From Desulfobacterales bacterium (lineage in GTDB: Bacteria; Desulfobacterota; Desulfobacteria; Desulfobacterales; Desulfobacteraceae): a stretch of 6,110 nucleotides of DNA. Position numbers and translations under genes: made by a program. The notes beneath the pieces were generated by a model. That model worked only from the letters and a program-made list of their open reading frames with translations. It did not search any database and was not told where the DNA came from. This document shows positions 1-4,886 of this stretch, piece by piece. The first letter of the stretch is position 1. Every line of letters starts with the position of its first letter. The stretch covers positions 1 to 6,110 of the forward strand of contig JAKSAU010001151.1 of the NCBI GenBank assembly GCA_022361535.1, in the 5' to 3' direction.

Positions 1-113
1 GTTGCCTTTTTTCAATGGTGAGTGTTGAAACGGTGAAATAATAGAAGCATTTTAAAAACATCGACAAACGAAATATTCTTGTTTTTCAAAATGGTTATCA
101 AGAAAAAGCACTT
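1..113 (+). other. 3' end of a preceding gene cassette, no assignable gene
   Basis: This AT-rich stretch lies directly before attC1 and so should be the tail of another cassette. All three plus frames close early, with stops at 19-21, 26-28 and 39-41. At most a dozen codons of a gene ending at 41 could be present. The first bases (GTTGCC) look like a cassette start, but they do not complement the attC1 R'' box (GCACAAC), so the true start is probably upstream. Confidence 0.4.
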
Positions 114-201
114 GCACAACAAGTCGCTTTAAGGGACCGCTTACTGCTGCGCAGTAAGTTCCCTCGCTCCGCTCGGCGGCCCCTAAGCTCAAGCGTTATG
201 T
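114..201 (+). repeat. attC1 integron recombination site
   Basis: R'' is GCACAAC (114-120) and R' is GTTATGT (195-201), with the presumed cut after G195. The outer arms pair: GCTTTAAGGG near 126 with the CCCCTAAGC arm near 180. A central perfect 8-bp hairpin, CTTACTGC (140-147) with GCAGTAAG (151-158), has a TGC loop. Length 88 bp. The left arm, CTTCG-like block and right arm match attC2 and attC3, but the central stem has a different sequence with the same shape, as expected for a site recognised by its folded form. Confidence 0.9.
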
Positions 202-245
202 TTTAACCAGAAAACTCGGTTGTTGCGAATAAAAATGAGAACTGA

Positions 246-674
246 ATGTCAAATGAATTGATAGCATATTGTGGCTTGTATTGCGGGGCTTGTAGTTTCA
301 AAGTCGCTTTTGAACAAAATGACAGAGATCATATCAAAGGCATGCCACTTAAATATGAAAAATTTCGTGACAGCCCCATGGAATCTTGTCCAGGGTGTAG
401 GTTAGAAAATCAATGTGGTAAATGTGATATTAAAGATTGTGCGGAAGAAAAGAAATTAGAATTTTGTAGTCTTTGTAAGGAATTCCCATGCGTAAAACTC
501 GAAAAATTCACAAGTGATGGAGTACCCCATCATTCTGAATCAATACAAAATCTCAAAGTGATAAAAAAAATAGGGCCAAGTGAGTGGCTCGCGTTGCAAA
601 ACGAAAAGTGGAAGTGTCAATGTGGGTCAAAATATTCATGGTATTTTACAAAATGTAAAAAATGTAAGTCCTAA
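246..674 (+). CDS. DUF3795 family Cys-rich protein with C-terminal zinc-ribbon-like tail
   Basis: This 142-residue soluble protein opens with the DUF3795 signature: C9-G-L-Y-C13-x-x-C16, then C48-P-G-C51, C57, C60, C65, C74-x-x-C77 and C82 in the pattern ending FPC. The many Cys residues imply binding of zinc or an iron-sulfur cluster; the biochemical role of the family is not established. The C-terminal end adds C124-x-C126 and C137-x-x-C140, a second knuckle that resembles a zinc ribbon. The ATG at 246 follows only a weak purine stretch (GAGA at 237-240). It is the first gene of cassette 1, 51 bp after the inferred cut, and has no visible promoter, so expression from upstream is likely. The GNAT gene follows after a 42-bp gap in the same cassette. 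Family assignment is from the Cys pattern, by recognition. Confidence 0.8.
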   Translation: MSNELIAYCGLYCGACSFKVAFEQNDRDHIKGMPLKYEKFRDSPMESCPGCRLENQCGKCDIKDCAEEKKLEFCSLCKEFPCVKLEKFTSDGVPHHSESIQNLKVIKKIGPSEWLALQNEKWKCQCGSKYSWYFTKCKKCKS

Positions 675-716
675 CCTACATTCTATTTTATAAATAATTT
701 AAGGAGCATAGTATTT

Positions 717-1145
717 TTGAAAGTTAGAAATTTCAAACAAGAAGATATGGAATCAGTTTTATCAGTTTGGTTGGAAGCATCAATTCAAGCTCATCATTTT
801 GTTGAGGCGAATTTTTGGAAAAACCAGGTAAAATCAATGCGAGAGGTATATATTCCAAATTCTGAAACATTTGTTATTGAGTCGCATTCAAATATCCTTG
901 GGTTTTATTCTCTCGTGCAAAATTCGTTAGCGGCAATTTTCGTTGCACCATCGCATCAAGGCCAAGGTTATGGTAAGCAGTTGCTCCTTCATGCAAAATC
1001 AAAAAGAAAAAGACTCTCTTTAAATGTGTATAAGCAAAATATAAAAAGCGTAAAGTTTTATTTAGCACATGGTTTTCAAATAGTTAGTGAGCAAAATGAC
1101 GAGCATACCGATAATTTGGAATATGTCATGAGTACGGTATGTTAA
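717..1145 (+). CDS. GNAT family N-acetyltransferase, YiaC/YjaB-like
   Basis: This 142-residue single-domain acetyltransferase has the acetyl-CoA pyrophosphate loop Q81-G-Q-G-Y-G86 (Q/R-x-x-G-x-G/A) after the strand LAAIFVAP (71-78). Motif B has N-V-Y-K-Q-N108 and Y115 in FYLAHGF. Recalled resemblance to Escherichia coli YiaC and YjaB runs along the whole length: WLEAS near 18-22, HxF near 26-28, LGF near 61-63, and a C-terminal Met-Ser block. YiaC is reported to be a protein lysine acetyltransferase; the substrate here is unknown. The start is TTG at 717, chosen because AAGGAG (701-706) lies 10 bp upstream and the reading begins at the usual first strand. The stop is only four bases before the R'' box of attC2. 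As second gene of cassette 1 it is probably co-expressed with the DUF3795 gene. Confidence 0.88.
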   Translation: MKVRNFKQEDMESVLSVWLEASIQAHHFVEANFWKNQVKSMREVYIPNSETFVIESHSNILGFYSLVQNSLAAIFVAPSHQGQGYGKQLLLHAKSKRKRLSLNVYKQNIKSVKFYLAHGFQIVSEQNDEHTDNLEYVMSTVC

Positions 1146-1149
1146 AAAA

Positions 1150-1236
1150 ACATAACAAGTCGCTTTAAGGGACCGCTTGGGGCTGCGCCCCAGTCCCCTC
1201 ACTTCGTTCGGCGGCCCCTAAGCTCAAGCGTGAAAC
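1150..1236 (+). repeat. attC2 integron recombination site
   Basis: R'' is ACATAAC (1150-1156), and the ten bases 1147-1156 are the exact reverse complement of 195-204, the start of cassette 1. R' is GTGAAAC (1230-1236), with G in place of the third conserved base. The central hairpin pairs GGGGC (1179-1183) with GCCCC (1187-1191) around a TGC loop. Length 87 bp. The right arm is identical to that of attC1 across GCGGCCCCTAAGCTCAAGCG. Confidence 0.92.
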
Positions 1237-1248
1237 TCAGAAGTAGCT

Positions 1249-1755
1249 ATGAGATTTAGAGTAAAGTTATTTTTTATATATTCAGCGGTTTGTTTTGTTC
1301 TTGCCTCTGTAGGTTATTTTACACTGCAAAGCGTGATGCCTCAGGGGTATGTGTTTGGCGTTTTTTTTAGAATGATTTTATATCATTGGCATTACCCTCT
1401 CCAATACATTGCACTCATCTCTTTTATTTATGGTGTAACAGCAACGCTTTGGGCAGAGTATTATGGTCATTTAAAGTCATGGAAGCGATTTTGCTCTATT
1501 TTAGGCATGTTTGTGGTTACAATCCTGCTGAGTTCAGCTCCAGGCGGAATACTTTGGAAAATCCACGATATGCAAGCAGGATTTTTCCCCTCTGGCCAAA
1601 AACTTTGGAGTGATCTCACTTGGGGAGCTTCACAAGGGATATTTCTCGGATGGTTGATAATTGCTTTATCCATACCATACAATTTTTTAGGGGTGATTAT
1701 CGGATATGTTGCAACAGATAAAATTCAAAAAAGCATCACACAAAAGACACTTTGA
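1249..1755 (+). CDS. Hypothetical four-helix integral membrane protein
   Basis: I do not recognise this 168-residue protein. It has four probable membrane segments at about residues 7-26, 50-68, 82-97 and 128-152. A His/Trp/Tyr cluster (Y45-H-W-H-Y49) lies just before helix 2, and a polar loop (about 98-127) joins helices 3 and 4. The lysine-rich C-terminus (about 157-168) suggests a cytoplasmic end. No signal peptidase site or catalytic motif is evident. The ATG at 1249 lies 18 bp after the inferred cassette junction, leaving almost no leader and only a weak ribosome site, so transcription must enter from upstream. It is the only gene of cassette 2; about 115 bp of gene-free sequence follow before attC3. 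It looks like an accessory inner-membrane protein of unknown role. Confidence 0.72.
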   Translation: MRFRVKLFFIYSAVCFVLASVGYFTLQSVMPQGYVFGVFFRMILYHWHYPLQYIALISFIYGVTATLWAEYYGHLKSWKRFCSILGMFVVTILLSSAPGGILWKIHDMQAGFFPSGQKLWSDLTWGASQGIFLGWLIIALSIPYNFLGVIIGYVATDKIQKSITQKTL

Positions 1756-1870
1756 TTCTTCGTCAAAACAGCCAAGGCTTAACGTCACGATTCGCCCAGC
1801 ATAGTGCTATTCGTAAATATTGTTCTTAATATCAAATACAAATGCGTTATTTGAAAATGTATCATTTGCA

Positions 1871-1957
1871 GTTTAACAAATCGCTTTACGTGACCGCTTG
1901 GGGCTGCACCCCAGTTTCCTTACTCCACCCGGAGGCCCCTAAGCTCAAGCGTTGGAA
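1871..1957 (+). repeat. attC3 integron recombination site
   Basis: R'' is GTTTAAC (1871-1877), a perfect RYYYAAC; with the preceding A it complements the start of cassette 2 (1230-1237) at 7 of 8 positions, the mismatch being the odd G1232. R' is GTTGGAA (1951-1957). The central hairpin is TGGGG (1899-1903) with CCCCA (1909-1913). The right arm CCCCTAAGCTCAAGCG matches attC1 and attC2. Length 87 bp. Confidence 0.9.
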
Positions 1958-1972
1958 TCAAGGACGATAGCA

Positions 1973-2449
1973 ATGAAAATATTTGTCTTATCACTTAGCG
2001 CAATATTGATTATCTCTTGTCAGTCTTTCAAATCAGAAGACAGCATGAATATGTCCAAAATTGTTGAGTCTACGATTTTATGGAAGACAGAAATTGACGG
2101 GATCACTTGGGAGCCGATTGAATTATCGACCTTAGTTGAAGGGTTTGAATTTTTTGAAAAAGCCAAAAGTTCGAACTTTTATAAGGTTAAAAAACCTTTT
2201 TTAGTTTTTGGACATGAGGCTGTTTACATTGGTTTGTTAGGTGTCGGGTTTATTCCTGGTCCAAATGCTCTTGTTAAAGGTAGTCCACAGTCTATATCTA
2301 ACTACATTTCGACAAGCTATGGGCTGAATCTTACGAACAACAATGGTGAATTTTCTACAAGTTTAAGCAGATACATAAAGTTGGTGGTTGCAAGTGATCC
2401 AAAAAATAAAAACCGGTCTATAATTATAGGTGCTTATCTAGGGCCTTAA
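1973..2449 (+). CDS. Predicted outer-membrane lipoprotein, function unknown
   Basis: This 158-residue protein starts with a short lipoprotein signal: two N-terminal residues M-K, a hydrophobic core to residue 14, and the lipobox I13-I14-S15-C16. Gln after the Cys (no Asp at +2) favours sorting to the outer membrane. The mature part has no recognisable domain; it contains a Gly-rich patch (LLGVGFIPG) and a Ser/Asn-rich stretch before the C-terminus. ATG at 1973 is preferred over the in-frame TTG at 1952 because AGGA (1961-1964) lies 8 bp before it and it opens a clean signal peptide; the TTG overlaps the attC3 R' box. It is the only gene of cassette 3, and its stop abuts the degenerate attC4. 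Confidence 0.75.
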   Translation: MKIFVLSLSAILIISCQSFKSEDSMNMSKIVESTILWKTEIDGITWEPIELSTLVEGFEFFEKAKSSNFYKVKKPFLVFGHEAVYIGLLGVGFIPGPNALVKGSPQSISNYISTSYGLNLTNNNGEFSTSLSRYIKLVVASDPKNKNRSIIIGAYLGP

Positions 2450-2534
2450 CTTTAATAAGTTGTTTTAAGGGATCGCTTGGGGGGCTGTCATTCATCTCAC
2501 TTCGCTTGGCGGGCCCTAAGTTCAAACATTCGCA
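2450..2534 (+). repeat. attC4, degenerate integron recombination site
   Basis: It aligns to attC2 along its length: TTTTAAGGGATCGCTTGGGG on the left, CTCACTTCGCTTGGCGG and CCCTAAGTTCAA on the right. Both crossover triplets have changed: AAC to AAT (2454-2456) and GTT to ATT (2528-2530). The central hairpin has lost its complementary arm (GGGGGG facing TGTCATTC). The R'' box does not complement the start of cassette 3 (GTTGGAATC). The site is probably poorly active or dead. Confidence 0.75.
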
Positions 2535-2560
2535 CCCATCAACTATCCATGTGATAAGTA

Positions 2561-2566
2561 AGGAAG
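2561..2566 (+). promoter_or_regulatory. Ribosome binding site of the cassette 4 operon
   Basis: AGGAAG lies four bases before the ATG at 2571. It is one of the better ribosome sites in the array, within the 36-bp leader between the attC4 R' box and the gene. Confidence 0.6.
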
Positions 2567-2570
2567 TTTT

Positions 2571-2924
2571 ATGAGCGCTGTAACGGTTCAAACAAAAGAA
2601 GAGCTTGAATCTGCGAAAAATCAAGAAGTGGATTCAATTATTGTTGCTGGAGAACTTGCAGATAAACTAAAAAAAGCTCAAAAAATCACAAAGCTTGGCG
2701 CTGTTGGTTTAGGGGCTGTAACGGCTGCATTTGGCCTAACAGCCGTTACAGGCGGTGTTGGCGTCGTTGTTGTGGCGCCTATTGCTGCCGTCACCGGTCT
2801 TGAAGTTGCTGCCATTATAGCGGCCGCGGCTTTAGGTATTGGGCTTATTATCGCATTGTATAAGGATTATGAAGAAATTGAATATTCGAGGGGGACCCTT
2901 AAACTCAAAAGAAGGCAAAGTTAA
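2571..2924 (+). CDS. Small Gly/Ala-rich membrane hairpin protein, conserved hypothetical type
   Basis: This 117-residue protein has three parts. Residues 1-41 are a charged N-terminal region with the pattern TKEELESA, IIVAGELADKLKKAQKI. Residues 42-97 are a long Gly/Ala/Val stretch fit for two close-packed membrane helices (about 42-72 and 75-97). The tail, 98-117, is acidic then basic and ends LKLKRRQS. From memory, small hypothetical proteins of the same plan (KEEL, IIV-x-GELA-KKxKKA, Gly-rich hairpin, Lys/Arg tail) occur in many bacteria with no assigned function. The glycine-zipper character would suit a membrane-active or oligomeric protein, but that is inference. The gene contains a 12-bp inverted repeat at 2716-2751. 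Its stop is one base before the ATG of the zinc-ribbon gene, so the two are probably translationally linked. Confidence 0.78.
   Translation: MSAVTVQTKEELESAKNQEVDSIIVAGELADKLKKAQKITKLGAVGLGAVTAAFGLTAVTGGVGVVVVAPIAAVTGLEVAAIIAAAALGIGLIIALYKDYEEIEYSRGTLKLKRRQS
2716..2751 (+). repeat. 12-bp perfect inverted repeat inside the membrane hairpin gene
   Basis: CTGTAACGGCTG (2716-2727) is the exact reverse complement of CAGCCGTTACAG (2740-2751), with a 12-base spacer. Its first nine bases also occur at 2578-2586, eight bases into the same gene. It codes for Ala/Val/Thr-rich residues of the first helix, so the symmetry may be a by-product of repetitive coding, or the mRNA may form a stable hairpin there. 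Confidence 0.8.
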
Positions 2925-2925
2925 T

Positions 2926-3069
2926 ATGGCGACGTTCACCCCTGGCCCCCCTTATTTCTTTGTTTGCAAAAAGTGTGGGCTCAAGTTCCAAAGAGCTGTT
3001 TTTATCGGCATAATTTGCCCTAACTGTAAGTCTCTTCGGGTGGTAAAGGATCGTACAATTTTTAAATAA
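2926..3069 (+). CDS. 47-residue zinc-ribbon protein
   Basis: This very small protein has one four-Cys ribbon, C14-K-K-C17 and C31-P-N-C34, with a 13-residue spacer, which predicts one bound zinc (or a rubredoxin-like iron). The N-terminal part is Pro/aromatic-rich (FTPGPPYFF); the tail is basic (RVVKDR). The ATG at 2926 is chosen because it lies one base after the upstream stop, with GAAGG (2911-2915) 10 bp before it. A longer in-frame reading from 2839 would run inside the upstream gene and is unlikely. The stop is two bases before the attC5 R'' box, so the cassette ends right after this gene. DNA or RNA binding and partnership with the membrane hairpin protein are both possible; neither is shown. 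Confidence 0.72.
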   Translation: MATFTPGPPYFFVCKKCGLKFQRAVFIGIICPNCKSLRVVKDRTIFK

Positions 3070-3071
3070 TA

Positions 3072-3158
3072 GTGCGATAAGTGGGTTTAGGAGGCTGCTT
3101 GGGCCTGCGTCCAAGTTGCCTTGCTTCGATAATCGGACCCTAAGCTCAAATGTCATGG
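3072..3158 (+). repeat. attC5, diverged integron recombination site
   Basis: R'' is GTGCGAT (3072-3078), which complements the cassette 4 start (ATTCGCAC, 2528-2535) apart from one missing base. R' is GTCATGG (3152-3158). Conserved parts include GCTTGGGCCTGCG in the centre, TGCTTCG, and CCCTAAGCTCAA on the right. The central stem is kept: CTTGGGC (3098-3104) with GTCCAAG (3109-3115), including one G-T pair. Length 87 bp. Confidence 0.82.
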
Positions 3159-3194
3159 GGTTCAAGGCTACAGTTGTAGAAGGTAGATGAAAGA

Positions 3195-3851
3195 ATGATA
3201 AAAGAGCTTGTAATTGGCATACTTCTGGTACTTGTGTTGCAAACATCAACTTTAGCTGCTGAAAAATCCTCCTTCTACTCCGGTATCTCATATTCATATC
3301 TCTGTTACTCTGGAAAACTGGGATTGGATGACTCGAATCCTCATGGCGTGATTGGAACATTGGGGTATCATCTGAACTCTAATTTCAGTATTGAGGGCTT
3401 TTTGGGGACAGGTATTAAAGAAGATTCTATTGTTCGAGAAAGAGTTGGTTTGGCTGCGCCGGGAGGGGACGTCATTTGGTTGGAAGAGAAACTGTCCGAT
3501 TTGGAACTGGAAAGTATGTATGGATTATTTGGCGTTTTTTCATATGCTTTGTTTCATGATTTTTATCTTAAATGTAAGCTCGGTTTGACTGAAATTGATA
3601 TTTCAGCGTCAAAGGTTAAAAATGCTGATCCTGACTCTGGTTCGAATAATTTAAATCAGAATTACTCTGGCACGACTGACAGTAGCATGTTTCTTCCTTT
3701 GTCTTATAAGGAGACGTGCATTTCATATGGGCTGGGTTTGGATTATCTAATGGCTGAAAAATATCGCTTTGGCCTGAACTATACTGTCTATGGAAATAAA
3801 TCGGGCAATAAACTTAGTGCTTTAGATCTTGGGTTTGGAGTTTTATTTTGA
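3195..3851 (+). CDS. Exported beta-barrel outer-membrane protein (paralogue A)
   Basis: This 218-residue protein has a Sec signal peptide (residues 1 to about 22, ending STLAA before EKSS). The mature part alternates polar and hydrophobic residues, is rich in Tyr, Phe and Gly, and closes with an amphipathic strand ending in Phe (LDLGFGVLF), the classic C-terminal signal for insertion by the BAM complex. It fits a small OmpA-like or OmpW-like barrel of about eight strands. The role is not assignable. It is clearly related to the gene at 4030-4674: LGYHLNSNFSIE (56-66) against LGYTVNDYFSIE, YGLGLDY near the end against FGLGLCH, and the same final strand. ATG 3195 follows AGAAGG (3178-3183) at 11 bp. 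It is the sole gene of cassette 5, in which both cassette ends carry the matched pair GTCATG and CATGAC. Confidence 0.82.
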   Translation: MIKELVIGILLVLVLQTSTLAAEKSSFYSGISYSYLCYSGKLGLDDSNPHGVIGTLGYHLNSNFSIEGFLGTGIKEDSIVRERVGLAAPGGDVIWLEEKLSDLELESMYGLFGVFSYALFHDFYLKCKLGLTEIDISASKVKNADPDSGSNNLNQNYSGTTDSSMFLPLSYKETCISYGLGLDYLMAEKYRFGLNYTVYGNKSGNKLSALDLGFGVLF

Positions 3852-3859
3852 TGAGAGAT

Positions 3860-3933
3860 GCATGACGGGACCCTTAAAGGGTGCTCAAAAATTCTGTCCC
3901 TTCGTTGGAATACCCAAAAATCAAGCATGATGA
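3860..3933 (+). repeat. attC6, heavily eroded integron recombination site
   Basis: R'' GCATGAC (3860-3866) contains CATGAC, the exact complement of GTCATG at the start of cassette 5 (3152-3157). GGGAC (3867-3871) can pair with GTCCC (3896-3900). The right part, TTCGTTGG, ACCC and TCAAGC, lines up with the TTCGTTCGG, GCCCC and TCAAGC blocks of attC2. R' would be ATGATGA (3927-3933), without the GTT triplet. The site is 74 bp, shorter than its relatives. Its placement four bases from each expected landmark and the 6-bp cassette match make chance unlikely. Confidence 0.6.
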
Positions 3934-3970
3934 GTTTAATTGAGCCCGTATGATAAAGTGCAGATAAACA

Positions 3971-4033
3971 ATGAACGATATATCTATGTCGAGCAGGGAA
4001 TTCCTTCAAAAGATTTACTCAGGTGATTTATGA
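3971..4033 (+). CDS. Possible 20-codon leader ORF overlapping the next start
   Basis: A short frame runs from ATG 3971 to TGA 4031-4033 and overlaps the ATG of the downstream barrel gene as ATGA, an arrangement typical of translational coupling. No good ribosome site precedes it and the peptide has no recognisable features. It may be chance; it occupies the 96-bp leader between attC6 and the barrel gene. Confidence 0.2.
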   Translation: MNDISMSSREFLQKIYSGDL

Positions 4034-4674
4034 AGCAAATAATCGTGATTTTATCGTTTGTTCTTTTTTGTTGTACAAGTTTTTCTCAAGCATCTGAGCA
4101 GGATCTTTATTTTGGCTTAAATGCCAGTCTGTTGAATTACAAGGGGGCTGGGAGTCTCGATTATTCAAGACACGACATGGTTATGGTGAAACTTGGTTAT
4201 ACTGTAAACGACTATTTCTCAATTGAATCCAGAGTTGGGTTTGGTTTTGATGATACTGAAACGACATATAAAAGTATTGAAGTGGTCTCTCTTGATTCAG
4301 GCGGTTCCATATCGAAGAGAGACCTAAAAGCCCAGTTAGAAATGGACAATATTTTTGGCATTTACAGTGTGTGGGATTTTGAAATCACAAATGCCACAAA
4401 ATCATTTTTTATTGCAGGGTTAACAAGGTACGAAGCAAGTTTAAAAGAGAAAGAAATTCTCGGAGGAGAGTCGACGCCGTTAGGGAACTCTTTCGGCAAT
4501 CCACAGCCAGAGTCGAGAGGTGAGCACATAGATAATATAGACGTCTCTTTTGGCCTGGGGCTATGCCATCAAATCACGGAAAATTTTCGATTAGACGTTG
4601 AGTTTATGCAATATACTTCAAAAGCGAATTATAAGCTCTCATCTTTTGCATTGGGTTTTTCTTCCTTTTTTTAA
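4030..4674 (+). CDS. Exported beta-barrel outer-membrane protein (paralogue B)
   Basis: This 214-residue protein has a Sec signal peptide (about residues 1-21, cleavage after SQA before SEQD), then a Tyr/Phe/Gly-rich mature part with alternating hydrophobicity and a terminal Phe (LGFSSFF), as expected for a BAM-inserted outer-membrane barrel. Blocks shared with the neighbour at 3195-3851 include LGY..N..FSIE (55-65), a central FGIYSVWDFEI against YGLFGVFSYAL, VSFGLGL against ISYGLGL, and the last strand, so the two are diverged paralogues in adjacent cassettes. The ATG at 4030 is supported by AGGTG (4021-4025), spacing four bases. No clear attC follows, so whether this is a true last cassette or a gene trapped at the array edge is open. 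Specific function unknown. Confidence 0.82.
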   Translation: MKQIIVILSFVLFCCTSFSQASEQDLYFGLNASLLNYKGAGSLDYSRHDMVMVKLGYTVNDYFSIESRVGFGFDDTETTYKSIEVVSLDSGGSISKRDLKAQLEMDNIFGIYSVWDFEITNATKSFFIAGLTRYEASLKEKEILGGESTPLGNSFGNPQPESRGEHIDNIDVSFGLGLCHQITENFRLDVEFMQYTSKANYKLSSFALGFSSFF

Positions 4675-4886
4675 GGGACGTCTCAATAAACGTCGTTTTG
4701 ATGTTGCCACTTGGGACCCCAAAACAGTTCGCTCTTATCTTCATGGGGCTTGGATTGAGCCGTTATGTAACCTGGTCGTCTATGGTAAAGATGCTAAGTG
4801 CTTTTTACTCCACTATGCCGATCTCATCCAAAATTTACTAAAAGTATATTGCATATAAAAAATCCTCAGTGGTTTTCGGAGACGTT
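4675..4886 (+). other. Gene-free junction between array and chromosomal flank
   Basis: This 212-bp stretch lies between the last barrel gene and the YgjV-like gene. A weak hairpin, GACGT (4677-4681) with ACGTC (4690-4694) followed by GTTTTG, could be a poor terminator. The segment 4673-4768 has attC-like pieces in order (AAGGGAC, TTGGGACCCCAA, GGGGCTTGG, GAGCCGTTATGT), but no complementary R'' box, so it is at best a ruined attC. AT-rich bases at 4834-4860 (TATATT, TATAAA) could hold a promoter for the flank genes, but no good -35 element is placed for it. Confidence 0.4.

Larger units (their letters stand above)
1..3933 (+). mobile_element. Distal part of a sedentary integron cassette array (six attC sites)
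   Basis: Six related sites (attC1-6) recur at the 3' side of plus-strand genes. Their shared parts are an R'' box ending in AAC or a variant, a stem arm containing TTTAAGGGA, a central hairpin, a CTTCG-type block, and a right arm CCCTAAGCTCAAGCG leading into R'. Cassette limits inferred from the G/TT cut are about 1-195 (partial), 196-1230, 1231-1951, 1952-2528, 2529-3152 and 3153-3927. The start of each cassette is complementary to the R'' of its own distal attC in cassettes 1, 2, 4 and 5, which generic repeats would not show. Genes and attC sites all point right, so intI and attI should lie to the left. Each cassette carries a different gene and the sites are much alike, as in superintegrons rather than mobile class 1 integrons. 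No integrase is present in the window. Confidence 0.9.

Noticed and set aside
1775..1850. Second attC-like remnant in the tail of cassette 2 (GGCTTAACGTCAC, and GCGTTATTTG near 1842)
   Set aside because: The pieces are short, the spacing is wrong, and no complementary arms or boxes could be matched, so it is not distinguishable from chance.
1952..1972. TTG start for the lipoprotein gene seven codons upstream
   Set aside because: It lies inside the attC3 R' box without a ribosome site, and would put charged residues before the lipoprotein signal; ATG 1973 has AGGA at good spacing.
114..3158. CRISPR array or ordinary interspersed repeats
   Set aside because: The repeats are 85-88 bp, differ in their centres, sit 3' of genes with spacings of several hundred to about a thousand bases, and carry attC box logic; spacers of uniform short length are absent.
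2905..3360. 151-codon open frame on the minus strand
   Set aside because: It runs across the zinc-ribbon gene, attC5 and the start of the barrel gene. It has no recognisable domain, and the plus-strand genes it overlaps have signal peptide and Cys motifs.
4598..4858. 86-codon plus frame across the end of paralogue B and the junction
   Set aside because: It begins inside the barrel gene in another frame with no ribosome site. The part past 4674 reads somewhat protein-like, but I recognise no family, so a degraded fragment is possible but unsupported.
4869..4886. GTG start for the ygjV-like gene
   Set aside because: No ribosome site precedes it, while TTG 4887 has GGAG five bases upstream and aligns with the start of E. 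coli YgjV as I recall it.
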